A model generated the notes under the pieces. It ran no database searches and had not been told where the DNA came from. It saw only the letters and a list, made by a program, of their open reading frames with translations. DNA of 64,000 bases from Polynucleobacter rarus (GTDB lineage: Bacteria; Pseudomonadota; Gammaproteobacteria; Burkholderiales; Burkholderiaceae): assembly GCF_003072505.1 (NCBI RefSeq), contig NZ_NTGB01000001.1, positions 942,820 through 1,006,819 of the forward strand, in the 5' to 3' direction. The translations under genes and the position numbers were made by a program. Of this stretch, positions 45,040 to 54,677 are shown one piece after another. Within the stretch, counting starts at the first letter, position 1; every line of letters begins with the position of its first letter.

Positions 45040-45608
45040 GAATCAATCGACTTCAATCTATCAATTTCGTTTTTATCGTGATGGCTATTAGCTTATCGTT
45101 TGCTCCCTTCAGAATGTATTTAGAACAAAGTATGTTCTTGCAAATGGTGATTCAATTGCCGATATTATTTATTGGTGGAGCGTTGATCAGTAAAACTAAA
45201 TGCGTGACTCAATTTTTTTTAAGTATTGAGCTTATCAATGTTTATGGCTTAACGAGCTTTATGTTGGCTCAAGTGATTTTGGTGTATTGGATGTTACCCA
45301 TCAGTATTGACCGGGCGGTAGTGATTCCTTGGGTTGATGGAATCAAGGTTATATCTATGATGATCGCTGGTGTTTGCGTTGGCCAAGCTTTGGACAAAGC
45401 ACCTCTAGCTATTCAATTATTTTTTATCGGTTACTTTACTGCCATGATGATTTGGCTAGGACTATACTTTGCAACGACAGAGGTGCGTTTATGTAATGTA
45501 TATTCTTTAAGTTCTCAGCATATTACTGGCTATGGTTTGGTTACGATAAGTGGAATTTTATTGGCCTGGTGGTCGTGGCGAGTCTTGAAAGACCGAACTC
45601 TTTTCTGA
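45036..45608 (+). CDS. Uncharacterised multi-TM protein of the oxidase operon
   Basis: 190 residues and about six hydrophobic helices; it overlaps the SCO gene by 4 nt. His is scarce and no heme or metal motif is obvious, apart from three Cys residues (near 56, 117, 154). I do not recognise a family. From its position, an assembly or insertion factor for the oxidase is the best guess. Confidence 0.72.
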   Translation: MRINRLQSINFVFIVMAISLSFAPFRMYLEQSMFLQMVIQLPILFIGGALISKTKCVTQFFLSIELINVYGLTSFMLAQVILVYWMLPISIDRAVVIPWVDGIKVISMMIAGVCVGQALDKAPLAIQLFFIGYFTAMMIWLGLYFATTEVRLCNVYSLSSQHITGYGLVTISGILLAWWSWRVLKDRTLF

Positions 45609-45708
45609 ATTAATGCCATATTCTTTTCATTGCAGCACTAGTAGTCAAGTTAGATCCTTTTTTGCAAGATGATTTGACAGATAGAAGCATTTTAATTATC
45701 TTAGTTTA

Positions 45709-46431
45709 ATGCGATTATCAGCGACTTCTCTAATAAAAATTAATGACAATATATGGGTTGAATTAAGACCTAAGAAAATTAAAAATATTCATTTAAGAGT
45801 TCACCAACCAGAAGGAAGAGTCACTCTGTCTGCTCCGATGCATATGGAGATAGAAACAATTCGTAGATTTTTGATAAGCAAGATTGATTGGATTCTTCAA
45901 CAACAAAGAAAAATAAAAGAACGTCCAAAAGAAAGCCAGCGAGAGTTTTTAAATCAAGAAAATCACTATGTCTGGGGAGAATGCTATTTATTAAATGTTG
46001 TAGAAATAGATAAAGCCCCAAGAATTGAATTGAGCGGTAACCAATTAATGTACTACTCGAAATCCAATTGGAATCAAGTCCAAAAGCTAAAATTTCTTGA
46101 CGCATGGTATCGTGAACTGATTCGAAATCAACTAGTAGAGATGGTTCCCAAGTGGGAGGGATCTATTGGGGTTAAGGCAAATCAATGGTTGATTCAGAAA
46201 ATGAAAACCTTATGGGGGAGTTGCAATACAAAAACTCACTCTATCCGTTTGAATTCAGAACTGGCTAAAAAGCCTAAAGAATGTCTTGAGTATGTTGTTG
46301 TCCATGAGTTGATGCATCTCATTGAACCGAGCCACAATCGTCGGTTTGTAACTTTAATGGATCAACATATGCCGCAATGGAGGACACTTAAGAAAATCCT
46401 CAATAACTCACCTGTTAATCATGCAGGCTAG
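45709..46431 (+). CDS. YgjP-like (WLM/DUF45) zinc metallopeptidase
   Basis: 240 residues. The zinc motif is HELMH in VVVHELMHLIEPSHNRRF, with the third His in EPSHN; LWGSCNTKTHSIRLNSEL is the DUF45 signature preceding it. Members are soluble M48-like peptidases with unclear targets; some lie beside restriction-modification genes, but not here. Confidence 0.9.
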   Translation: MRLSATSLIKINDNIWVELRPKKIKNIHLRVHQPEGRVTLSAPMHMEIETIRRFLISKIDWILQQQRKIKERPKESQREFLNQENHYVWGECYLLNVVEIDKAPRIELSGNQLMYYSKSNWNQVQKLKFLDAWYRELIRNQLVEMVPKWEGSIGVKANQWLIQKMKTLWGSCNTKTHSIRLNSELAKKPKECLEYVVVHELMHLIEPSHNRRFVTLMDQHMPQWRTLKKILNNSPVNHAG

Positions 46432-46637
46432 TCTGAAGAAACATGGAAATTTTCTAAAGTAAGACCTAATTAAGCTATCTCAATAGCTCCTCATGTTTTA
46501 CCCCAATAGATTTACTTTAAGTTTTCTATTAAAACTTAATTAATAGCGGAACTTTTACTACAAATTCTTTTGTAAAGTGATGATAGTTTTAGTATTGAAT
46601 TTTGTTGAAGTTTTTTTGATAGATATTGGGATAATTT

Positions 46638-47609
46638 ATGAATATAGTCATAGCAGATGATTATCAAAATTGTGTGAAAGATTTACAGTGCTACTCGCTA
46701 TTATCTGCACATCAAGTGAAAATTTATGTTGAGCCAGTTAAGTATCGTGATGAGTTAATTGATCGCCTGAAGGACGCCGATATTTTAGTTATTATCCGGG
46801 AACGGATCTCCATTGATGAAGAGTTGTTAAGAGAGTTACCTAAACTTCGATTAATATCTTTGGTCGGGCGACATAGTAAAACGATTGATTATGCTGCTTG
46901 TACAAAGCATGGAGTTGCAGTGACGCATGGCATTTCTTCCTCGCCGGAAGCCCCTGCTGAATTAACTTTAGCTCTGATGCTCGCTGTTAGAAGAAATGTT
47001 GTACTGGAAGCCACAAGAATGAAAGAAGGTAAATTCCCAATTACTCTGTCACACAGGCTTGCTGGGTCGACTTTGGGTATTTATGGTTTAGGTGTTATTG
47101 GTCAAATTGTGGCAAGGGCTGCGCATGCTATGGGTATGCATATTTTAATTTGGGGTCGAGATGCTTCAATAAATAAGGCAAAAGAATTGGGGTATGAGGT
47201 TGCAAATAGTAAAGCAGATTTATTTTCACGTGCTGATGTATTGAGTCTCCATTTGCGCTACAGTAAAGATACGGCTAACTCTGTTTCTTATGCCGATCTT
47301 AGTTTGATGAAGTCAACGGCATTATTTATTAATACCGCACGAGCTGAACTAGTCGAAGAGGGTGCATTAGAAAAGGCTTTGCTAACTGGTCGCCCTGGTT
47401 ATGCGGGTGTAGATGTTTATGAGAATGAACCAATTCTTGACGGTAATCATCCGTTTTTAAAAATGGAAAACGTTGTTTGTATTCCCCATTTGGGCTGGGC
47501 TGACATTGATACCTTCGAGCTCTATTTTGGCGAAGCTTTCGAGCAGGTTATTCGTTATGTGAACAAAGAGAAGTTGCGTTTAATTAATCCTGAAGTCCTT
47601 TTGAGGTAG
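46638..47609 (+). CDS. D-isomer-specific 2-hydroxyacid dehydrogenase
   Basis: 323 residues: NAD-binding YGLGVIGQIVARA, catalytic Arg in NTARAELVEEG (usual form NTSRGxxV), Glu in VYENEP and catalytic His in IPHLGWADIDTF. The acid is unknown. A Bug-type receptor follows 5 nt later, so the enzyme may act on a compound the receptor binds. Confidence 0.9.
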   Translation: MNIVIADDYQNCVKDLQCYSLLSAHQVKIYVEPVKYRDELIDRLKDADILVIIRERISIDEELLRELPKLRLISLVGRHSKTIDYAACTKHGVAVTHGISSSPEAPAELTLALMLAVRRNVVLEATRMKEGKFPITLSHRLAGSTLGIYGLGVIGQIVARAAHAMGMHILIWGRDASINKAKELGYEVANSKADLFSRADVLSLHLRYSKDTANSVSYADLSLMKSTALFINTARAELVEEGALEKALLTGRPGYAGVDVYENEPILDGNHPFLKMENVVCIPHLGWADIDTFELYFGEAFEQVIRYVNKEKLRLINPEVLLR

Positions 47610-47614
47610 TTGAA

Positions 47615-48589
47615 ATGAAAACTATTCGACAGTTAAGTGTTTTTTTAATTCTGACCTTATTTTTCTCACAGGTAATTGCAGCTGAAAAATATCCGTCTAG
47701 GCCGATTCGATTAGTAGTTGCAAATTCCGCAGGTTCATCTGCCGATGTGATTGCACGAATCATAGCGACTGGTTTATCTGAATCATACAAGTGGAACGTA
47801 GTCGTTGAAAATAAGCCAGGTGCAAATGGTATTGTTGGTATTGATCTGGTTGCAAAGGCTCCAGCTGATGGTTATACATTGGGACTTGTGGTGCCTAGTG
47901 TAATGACAGTTAACCCTCACGTTTATAAGAATATGCCATTCAGACCTTTGGAAGACTTAGCGCCGATTACTCAAACTACTTCGATAATTTTTGCTTTGGT
48001 ATCAAATCCGCAACTTCCTTTTAAAAATGTCAATGATCTTGTTTCATTTTCTAAAAAGAATGATCGTTCTCTAAACTTTAGTTCAGCTGGGGTTGGTAAT
48101 CTTGGACATTTAGCTGCAGAGCTATTTTCTGCTAATGCAAATATTAAACTAACTCACATTCCTAACCGTGGAGATGCTGCTGGGATGCTTGACGTAATGG
48201 GTGGACATACTGATTTAATGTTTGTTCCCTTGGCATCTGCCATTAGTCATATTCGCTCTGGTAAATTAAACTTATTGGCTATCGCCTCGCCTTCGCGGGT
48301 GCAACAATTTCCAGATGTTCCAACCTTAGTAGAACAGGGGTTCCCCGAAGTTGTGATTCAAGGTTGGACTGGTTTAGTAGCGCCAAGCGCAACGCCACTG
48401 CCAGTTATAAATGATATTCATAAAGCTGTTCAGCAAATACTTTCGGATAATGCCATTAAACAGTCTATTTTTCAGCAGGGTATGGAAACAATTGGTTCAA
48501 GTTCAAATGACTTTAAGCAAATCATGAAAATGGAATCCATTAAATGGGGAAATCTTATTCAGCAGTCAGGATTGAAATTGAATGACTGA
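47615..48589 (+). CDS. Bug/TctC-family tripartite tricarboxylate transporter receptor
   Basis: 324 residues with a signal peptide to about residue 23 (ending VIAA). The mature start KYPSRPIRLVVANSAGSSADVIAR and the segment VVENKPGANGIVGIDLVAKAPADGYTLG are diagnostic of the family, greatly expanded in Burkholderiales. No TctA/TctB membrane genes are adjacent. Its GAGG ribosome site lies within the last codons of the dehydrogenase gene. Confidence 0.93.
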   Translation: MKTIRQLSVFLILTLFFSQVIAAEKYPSRPIRLVVANSAGSSADVIARIIATGLSESYKWNVVVENKPGANGIVGIDLVAKAPADGYTLGLVVPSVMTVNPHVYKNMPFRPLEDLAPITQTTSIIFALVSNPQLPFKNVNDLVSFSKKNDRSLNFSSAGVGNLGHLAAELFSANANIKLTHIPNRGDAAGMLDVMGGHTDLMFVPLASAISHIRSGKLNLLAIASPSRVQQFPDVPTLVEQGFPEVVIQGWTGLVAPSATPLPVINDIHKAVQQILSDNAIKQSIFQQGMETIGSSSNDFKQIMKMESIKWGNLIQQSGLKLND

Positions 48590-48705
48590 AAAATATTAAA
48601 TATTGGAAATGTCTGATTGAAAAAAATCGATTGTGTAATATCCCAATTACTTAGACAATCCTCAAGGTGAAATTTACTTCTAAATTCAGTTAACCAGAGG
48701 GGGGA

Positions 48706-49152
48706 TTACCGTTTTGTATTAAGCTTGAGTTTTTCTTCTTCAAGATTTCTACGTTCTTCAGCAAGTTGACGTTTTTCTTCTTCTAATTTTTTTCTTTCGT
48801 TATCTGTTGGCTGTGTCCAGGCTGCAATCACTGGAGGTGGGCTTTGTGCTTGAATGAACTTGCCATTTCTCCATTGGCCTACGACTTTATCCCCATTAGC
48901 AAATGTATAGGTTCCTTGACCATCCATTTGGCCATCTTTCCATTTCCCTACGTATTTATTCCCATTAACATATGTTAAGGTTCCTTGACCATGCGCTACG
49001 TGATCTCTAAACTGCCCAACGTATTTCCCATCACTGTACTCTCTGATTCCAAAACAAAGTCGTTGCGACAAGTCACCATTGCAGGGCGGTAAATTATTCT
49101 GTGCTTGAGCAGACATTGAGAACAGGCAGAGGATAAAGAATAGTTTTTTCAT
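48706..49152 (-). CDS. Secreted MORN-repeat protein with C-terminal coiled coil
   Basis: 148 residues: signal peptide to about residue 18 (SAQAQ), about three MORN repeats (GKYVGQFRDHVAHGQG, NKYVGKWKDGQMDGQG, DKVVGQWRNGKF) and a Glu/Lys/Arg/Leu-rich coiled coil (about 115-148). MORN repeats bind lipids or proteins; the role here is unknown. The intergenic stretch 49153-49255 shows no other gene. Confidence 0.85.
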   Translation of the reverse strand: MKKLFFILCLFSMSAQAQNNLPPCNGDLSQRLCFGIREYSDGKYVGQFRDHVAHGQGTLTYVNGNKYVGKWKDGQMDGQGTYTFANGDKVVGQWRNGKFIQAQSPPPVIAAWTQPTDNERKKLEEEKRQLAEERRNLEEEKLKLNTKR

Positions 49153-49255
49153 GGGTTTCCTAAAGGTAACTTGAATAAAATGACTATACCAAAAGAATTA
49201 TTCAGAACTGAATCCCAAATTGGGTTACATGATGGTTTTACAGCCCTAAAAAACC

Positions 49256-49292
49256 AAAAAGGCTTTCAAGTCGTTTAACCTGAAAGCCTTTT
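49256..49292 (-). terminator. Rho-independent terminator of the tRNA-fMet gene
   Basis: A 12-bp perfect stem (49257-49268 with 49281-49292, AAAAGGCTTTCA/TGAAAGCCTTTT) with a 12-nt loop and a T run on the minus strand just past it. Confidence 0.88.
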
Positions 49293-49298
49293 ATCTAC

Positions 49299-49375
49299 TG
49301 GTTGCGGGGATAGGATTTGAACCTATGACCTTCGGGTTATGAGCCCGACGAGCTGCCAGACTGCTCCACCCCGCG
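49299..49375 (-). tRNA. Initiator tRNA-fMet (anticodon CAU)
   Basis: 77 nt with encoded CCA. The first acceptor position is C opposite A72 (unpaired), the hallmark of initiator tRNA. The anticodon stem-loop is GGG-CTCATAA-CCC with three G-C pairs, also initiator-specific. The D arm (GGAGCAGTCTGGCAGCTC) and T arm (AGGTTCAAATCCT) are intact. It has its own promoter and terminator. Confidence 0.97.
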
Positions 49376-49397
49376 TCTGTTCTGTACTAAGAGGGTA

Positions 49398-49426
49398 ACT
49401 ATATCATGGTTAACTACGAATAGCAA
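49398..49426 (-). promoter_or_regulatory. Sigma70-type promoter of the tRNA-fMet gene
   Basis: On the minus strand: -35 TTGCTA (49421-49426), a 17-bp spacer, and -10 TATAGT (49398-49403). The expected start near 49391 leaves a short 5' leader for RNase P. Confidence 0.75.
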
Positions 49427-49439
49427 TCCCTTCTTAAAC

Positions 49440-50324
49440 TTATGTGATTGATGGGGTTTTTATTGTTGGTTGTAGAATCACCAAATGACGGAAGGGGATC
49501 TCTATACCTTCTTGTTCAAAGGCCATCTTTAGTCGGCCTTGGAACTCTCGTTTGACTAACATTTGCGAACTTGTATCAACCTTTATTCTGCATCTCACTA
49601 CGATTGATGATTCACCGAAGTTATCTAACCCGGCAATCTCAAGGTCATCCAAAATAATATTTACAAATTTTGGATCTTCGCGCATTTCTTTTGTGACATT
49701 TCTTAAAGTTTGGTTTAAGTGAGCTAAATCGGTGTTGTAAGCAACACTTATATCCATGACGGCATATAGAAAATTTCTGGATCTGTTTGTAACTACTGTA
49801 ATGGCATTGTTGGGCACAAAATGGACTACCCCTTCATAATCCCTCAGGCGGATATATCTTAGCGTAACCTCTTCGACTGTGCCGATTTTCCCGGCAATTT
49901 CTACAACGTCACCTTGGCGAATTTGGTTTTCAATTAACATGACGAATCCGGTGAAGTAATCTTTTACTAAAGATTGGGCTCCAAATCCAATTGCAACACC
50001 TGCTACACCAGCAGTTGCAAGTAAAGGAGCAACTGGAATTCCTAAGGTAGATAAAACAGTCATCACACTTAAAGAAAATACGACTACCGAGGTGATATAA
50101 CGCATCACTCTGGACAATGTTTGTATTCTCTTAGCATCATCAAGCGAAGAATTTTCAGACATTTTCATTTCAATACTAAGTATGATTTTTTTTGTAATTC
50201 GCAAAATGAACCAAGCTACAAATAAAACGATTGTTAAATCTAGAACAATAAAAATAAAATCTAGCCATTCGACGTAGGCTTCTAATTCAAATTTTTTAAG
50301 GAAGTGGATAAAGGGATTTTTCAT
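49440..50324 (-). CDS. MscS-family mechanosensitive channel
   Basis: 294 residues: three TM helices (about 22-44, 75-95, 98-125), with the pore helix LLATAGVAGVAIGFGAQSLVKDYFTGF rich in Ala/Gly, then the beta domain (ENQIRQGDVVEIAGKIGTVEEV) and a C-terminal alpha-beta domain. It forms a heptameric safety valve during hypo-osmotic shock. It is divergent from the MBL gene. Confidence 0.93.
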   Translation of the reverse strand: MKNPFIHFLKKFELEAYVEWLDFIFIVLDLTIVLFVAWFILRITKKIILSIEMKMSENSSLDDAKRIQTLSRVMRYITSVVVFSLSVMTVLSTLGIPVAPLLATAGVAGVAIGFGAQSLVKDYFTGFVMLIENQIRQGDVVEIAGKIGTVEEVTLRYIRLRDYEGVVHFVPNNAITVVTNRSRNFLYAVMDISVAYNTDLAHLNQTLRNVTKEMREDPKFVNIILDDLEIAGLDNFGESSIVVRCRIKVDTSSQMLVKREFQGRLKMAFEQEGIEIPFRHLVILQPTIKTPSIT

Positions 50325-50381
50325 AAATTTTTTTTAAAGGTTCTTTTATCTAGTTTAACTTCAAGTATGATTTGATGACTG

Positions 50382-51371
50382 ATGATGATTAATAAACAAC
50401 TAGAAAACAATCAACAAAAAAATATGGCTTTAAGATTTGGTAAAGAATTAGGTTCAAAGGTTGTGATGGTTGATACGGGTTTGGGTCGTCCACAATTTGA
50501 TTCCTGCTATGTCGTTGCGCAAAGAGCCCCTTCAGGCGATCGATTAGCAATCATTGATACTGGAACTAATTTTTCTATTCCCCGAATTATGGCAACAATT
50601 AACGATTTAGGCTGTAGCTATGAGCAAGTAAGTTACATTATTCTGACTCAGATTCAATTGGACCATGCAGGTGGTGCAGGTTTACTCATGCAAAATTGCC
50701 CTAATGCAAAGTTGGTTGTGCACCCCAGAGGAGTTCGTCATTTGATTGACCCGAGTTCTTTAATTGCCTCAGCAACATCTCTTTACGGTGTGAGTTGGGT
50801 TGATAAAGAATATGGTCGCTTAATACCTATCCCATCTAAAAGGATCATGGAAGCGCGAGAGGGAGATTTAATCAATCTAGCTGGTCGAATGTTGACGATT
50901 TTAGAAACACCAGGAATTGCAAAGCACCATCTTTGTATTTGGGATGAGTTATCTCAAGGAGTTTTTACTGGCGATACCTTCGGTTTATCTTATCCTGAAT
51001 TTGATACACCTCAAGGTTCTTTTGTTTTTCCAGCAACACCAATTCATTTTGATTCAAGGTCTCTAAAAGTTTCCTTAAAGAAAGTCATGGCACTCACGCC
51101 TTCCTGTTTATATTTCTCGCACTTTGGTTCTTTTCAGCATGTTCCTCAAATGTATGAAGCCTTTTTAAAGTTGTTAGAAGAGGTTGAAAATTTAGGAAAA
51201 AAACTGAAGTTTGCGGAAAATCGCCATGAATTTCTGAAAGAAGGATTACTTAATATTTATACGCAAGCTCTCAGAAATCAGGGGTGCGAGTTAACGGATT
51301 CTAAAATCCAACAATTATTGACATTGGATATTGAAAAAAATGCACAAGGTATGGGCAGTTGGTTGGATTAA
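50382..51371 (+). CDS. Metallo-beta-lactamase-fold protein with altered metal site
   Basis: 329 residues of the MBL superfamily. The usual THxHxDH motif is TQIQLDH (Gln90, Gln92, Asp94, His95), and the usual PGH is PGI (Ile179). These three changes remove all expected Zn1 ligands. The Zn2-side residues stay: Asp94, His95, the bridging Asp198 in FTGDTFG, and His247 in YFSHFG. The rest of the sequence is well conserved (ETPGIAKHHLCIWDELSQGV). It might bind a single metal or act non-catalytically. The start ATG (50382 or 50385) is not well supported by a ribosome site. Confidence 0.88.
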   Translation: MMINKQLENNQQKNMALRFGKELGSKVVMVDTGLGRPQFDSCYVVAQRAPSGDRLAIIDTGTNFSIPRIMATINDLGCSYEQVSYIILTQIQLDHAGGAGLLMQNCPNAKLVVHPRGVRHLIDPSSLIASATSLYGVSWVDKEYGRLIPIPSKRIMEAREGDLINLAGRMLTILETPGIAKHHLCIWDELSQGVFTGDTFGLSYPEFDTPQGSFVFPATPIHFDSRSLKVSLKKVMALTPSCLYFSHFGSFQHVPQMYEAFLKLLEEVENLGKKLKFAENRHEFLKEGLLNIYTQALRNQGCELTDSKIQQLLTLDIEKNAQGMGSWLD

Positions 51372-51395
51372 AACTTGGGTTAACCCTAACAAAAA

Positions 51396-51423
51396 CATTT
51401 ACCGTAAACTTTTAAGGTATATA
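51396..51423 (+). promoter_or_regulatory. Candidate kup promoter
   Basis: -35-like TTTACC (51396-51401), 16-bp spacer, and -10 TATAAT (51418-51423). The start codon is at 51457 with AAGG ahead of it. The -10 is perfect and the -35 is weak. Confidence 0.45.
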
Positions 51424-51456
51424 ATTTTCAGCATTGGAGCACCAACAAGGTAGAAC

Positions 51457-53394
51457 ATGTCCCTAAGCAACCGTGAGTTTTCAGAATCAAAGATTCTACG
51501 TCCCATCAACCTTGAGTCTCATGCTCATTCAAAGAATGGAAATACTTACACTTTAATGCTAGCTGCCATTGGTATTGTCTTTGGTGACATTGGCACCAGT
51601 CCCTTATATGCCCTTAAGGAATGTTTTAGTCCAGAACATGGCATTCCATTCTCTGCTGATGCTGTATTTGGGGTGATATCAATGGTCTTTTGGGCCTTTT
51701 TGATCGTCGTTTCTTTGAAATACGTTCTTTTTGTGATGCGGGCTAATAATAAAGGTGAAGGTGGTATTCTTGCCCTCATGGCTCTTGCTCTTCGTACAGC
51801 ACCGGTTGGTTCGAGGCGTGCTTCAGCGATTATTATGCTTGGGGTTTTTGGGGCTTGCATGTTTTATGGTGACGCTGTAATTACCCCAGCTATTTCTGTA
51901 CTATCTGCAGTTGAGGGTATTGAAGTTGTTTCTGCTGAGTTCAAGCCTTATGTCATTCCAATTACCCTCATTATTTTAATTTTGCTGTTCTTGATTCAGA
52001 AAAAGGGCACTTCAACCGTAGGTATTTTGTTTGGCCCCATTATGGTGGTTTGGTTTGGAGTATTAGGTTTAATGGGAATTTACAACATTGTTGATAATCC
52101 GCAAATTATTTCTGCAGTAAACCCCCTGTATGCGATCAATTTTTTAGTCGAGCACTCCTTGCAGGCATTTATTGTTTTGGGTGCAGTATTTTTGGTTCTA
52201 ACCGGAGCTGAAGCACTGTATGCAGATATGGGTCACTTTGGTATCAAACCAATCCGATATGCTTGGTTTTTTATTGCGATGCCTTGTCTTCTTCTCAATT
52301 ATTTCGGTCAAGGGGCTATGTTGTTGAATACCCCTGAGGCTATTTCTAATCCATTTTTCTTAATGGTTCCTGAAGCGTTCACTTTGCCACTCGTCATATT
52401 GGCCACATGTGCAACTGTTATCGCCTCACAAGCCGTTATTTCAGGTGCTTACTCGATGACGAGTCAAGCAATCTTATTAGGATTTGTACCAAGAATGCGG
52501 ATTTTCTATACTTCAGCCAAAGAGGTTGGACAAATTTATATGCCCGCAATTAATTGGATGCTTTTAATTATCGTAATTTTCGTCGTGGTTTCTTTCAAAA
52601 GTTCAGCAAATCTTGCTGCTGCTTACGGAATAGCCGTTACAACAACAATGATTATTACAACCATCTTATCTGCGATTGTGATGAGTTTTGTTTGGAGATG
52701 GAATCCGATACTAATTTTTGTAATTATTGGTCTATTTATATCTGTGGACTTTGCATTTTTTGCTGCTAATTTACTGAAGATTGCTGAAGGGGGCTGGTTC
52801 CCTCTGTTGCTAGGGATTATTTGCTTCGTTTTATTAATGACCTGGTACTTAGGTAGAAAGTTACTACGAGAAAAAGCTGTTCAAAACGGTATCCCATTAC
52901 TTGGTTTTATTGATTCTCTGAACTATCATCCACCTATTCGAGTTGAAGGCACAGCTGTATTCCTGACGGCCCACGTTGATTATGTTCCAGTAGCAATGTT
53001 GCACAATTTGAAACACAATAAAATCTTGCATGAACGAGTTATTTTCTTGAAGATTAGTATTTGGGATGTTCCATTCGTGGAAGAGGAACAAAGAATCACT
53101 TTTAAAGATCTTGGTAATCAGATGTATTTAGTTCGGGCTATCTATGGTTTCAAAGAAACACCAGATGCATTAAAAATTATCGATGATTTAAAAGCCTACG
53201 GAATTGAATGCGAAAGTATGGACACATCTTATTTCTTAGCTAGAGACTCTGTTATCCCATCGGCGATACCTGGTATGGCAATATGGCGTGAGAAAATCTT
53301 TGCTTGGATGTACCAAAATGCAGCGAAGCCTTCGGACTTTTACCAGATTCCGACGAATCGAGTTGTCGAACTAGGTGCAAAAATAGAAATCTAA
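51457..53394 (+). CDS. kup: Low-affinity potassium uptake protein Kup
   Basis: 645 residues: about twelve TM helices (residues about 30-450) and a C-terminal cytoplasmic domain. The Kup signature [19 protein letters not shown] is at the first helix, with [16 protein letters not shown] and [16 protein letters not shown] following. It imports K+ with H+. It has its own promoter and a bidirectional terminator. Confidence 0.96.
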   Translation: MSLSNREFSESKILRPINLESHAHSKNGNTYTLMLAAIGIVFGDIGTSPLYALKECFSPEHGIPFSADAVFGVISMVFWAFLIVVSLKYVLFVMRANNKGEGGILALMALALRTAPVGSRRASAIIMLGVFGACMFYGDAVITPAISVLSAVEGIEVVSAEFKPYVIPITLIILILLFLIQKKGTSTVGILFGPIMVVWFGVLGLMGIYNIVDNPQIISAVNPLYAINFLVEHSLQAFIVLGAVFLVLTGAEALYADMGHFGIKPIRYAWFFIAMPCLLLNYFGQGAMLLNTPEAISNPFFLMVPEAFTLPLVILATCATVIASQAVISGAYSMTSQAILLGFVPRMRIFYTSAKEVGQIYMPAINWMLLIIVIFVVVSFKSSANLAAAYGIAVTTTMIITTILSAIVMSFVWRWNPILIFVIIGLFISVDFAFFAANLLKIAEGGWFPLLLGIICFVLLMTWYLGRKLLREKAVQNGIPLLGFIDSLNYHPPIRVEGTAVFLTAHVDYVPVAMLHNLKHNKILHERVIFLKISIWDVPFVEEEQRITFKDLGNQMYLVRAIYGFKETPDALKIIDDLKAYGIECESMDTSYFLARDSVIPSAIPGMAIWREKIFAWMYQNAAKPSDFYQIPTNRVVELGAKIEI

Positions 53395-53428
53395 AAAAAC
53401 CCACTAGCCGAAAGTCTAGTGGGTTTTT
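53395..53428. terminator. Bidirectional terminator between kup and gcdH
   Basis: A 13-bp stem (53395-53407 with 53416-53428) with core ACCCACTAG/CTAGTGGGT, an 8-nt loop, and flanking A and T tracts that give a U run for both strands. Confidence 0.9.
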
Positions 53429-53445
53429 GTAAATTAAATTAAGTT

Positions 53446-54624
53446 TTAGAAGGCTGAAATCCCAGTGATTGCGCGTCCTAAAATAAGGGCGTGGATATCA
53501 TGGGTACCTTCATAGGTATTCACAACCTCTAAGTTTAAAAGATGCCTAATCACATCATATTCTTCAGAAATACCGTTACCACCCAGCATATCCCTAGCCA
53601 TCCGGGCGATTTCTAAAGCTTTTCCAGTAGAGTTGCGCTTCATAATTGAAGTAATTTCAGGACAATCTATTCCTTCTTCTTTCATTCTACCCAAGCGAAG
53701 AGCACCCTGTAAGGCCAAACTAATTTCTGCAAGCATATCAGCTAATTTTTTCTGTATTAACTGATTGGAGGCAAGAGGACGATTAAACTGTTTGCGATCT
53801 AGCGTGTATTGACGAGCAATGCGCATACATTCTTCTGCAGCACCCATCGCCCCCCAAGCAATCCCATATCTAGCGGAATTCAAGCAGGTAAATGGGCCTT
53901 TTAAACCAGACACCTTGGGTAATTCATTTTCTGCGGGTACAAAAACTTGATCCATAAATACCTGACCAGTCGTTGATGCTCTAAGTCCCATCTTGCCATG
54001 CATGACAGGGGCAGATAAACCCTTCATATTTTTTTCTAAAATATAGCCACGAATCACGCCATCATCATTTTTAGCCCAAATCACAAATACATCTGCAAAT
54101 GGGGCATTTGAAATCCAAATTTTTGAACCTGTCAATTCAAAGCCACCTGGAACAGATTTTGCTCTTGTAACCATGCTGCCCGGATCGGAACCATGGTCTG
54201 GTTCTGTCAATCCAAAGCAACCAATAAGGTGGCCGCTAGCAAGTTTTGGCAGATACTTTTGCTTTTGTTCTTCAGATCCAAACTCATAAATTGGCAACAT
54301 CACCAGCGATGATTGCACTGAAAGCATAGAGCGATAACCGGAATCAACTCGCTCAACTTCTCGAGCAATCACACCGTAGGCGACATAACCAAGTCCAGCA
54401 CCACCGTATTCACTTGGAATAGTGCAGCCTAAAAAACCTAACTCGCCCATTTCACGGAAAATTCCCTGGTCCGTCACTTCGTTATGAAACGATTCACGGA
54501 TTCTGGGCATGAGACGTTCTTGACTATATTGACGAGCTGCATCAGAAATCATGCGCTCTTCCATGGTTAATTGTTGTGCAATTAAAAGAGGGTCGTCCCA
54601 CTGAAATCTTGTTTTATTTGACAT
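53446..54624 (-). CDS. gcdH: Glutaryl-CoA dehydrogenase
   Basis: 392-residue acyl-CoA dehydrogenase of the decarboxylating GcdH branch. It has the [15 protein letters not shown] start, flavin-site motif [14 protein letters not shown], and the catalytic Glu region [21 protein letters not shown]. It converts glutaryl-CoA to crotonyl-CoA in lysine, tryptophan or benzoate catabolism. It is convergent with kup and divergent from the transporter gene at 54678. Confidence 0.93.
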   Translation of the reverse strand: MSNKTRFQWDDPLLIAQQLTMEERMISDAARQYSQERLMPRIRESFHNEVTDQGIFREMGELGFLGCTIPSEYGGAGLGYVAYGVIAREVERVDSGYRSMLSVQSSLVMLPIYEFGSEEQKQKYLPKLASGHLIGCFGLTEPDHGSDPGSMVTRAKSVPGGFELTGSKIWISNAPFADVFVIWAKNDDGVIRGYILEKNMKGLSAPVMHGKMGLRASTTGQVFMDQVFVPAENELPKVSGLKGPFTCLNSARYGIAWGAMGAAEECMRIARQYTLDRKQFNRPLASNQLIQKKLADMLAEISLALQGALRLGRMKEEGIDCPEITSIMKRNSTGKALEIARMARDMLGGNGISEEYDVIRHLLNLEVVNTYEGTHDIHALILGRAITGISAF

Positions 54625-54677
54625 AATCTTGATAAGATAAAAAAATGATATTAATGTTAGTTTAGACTAAATTTTAA

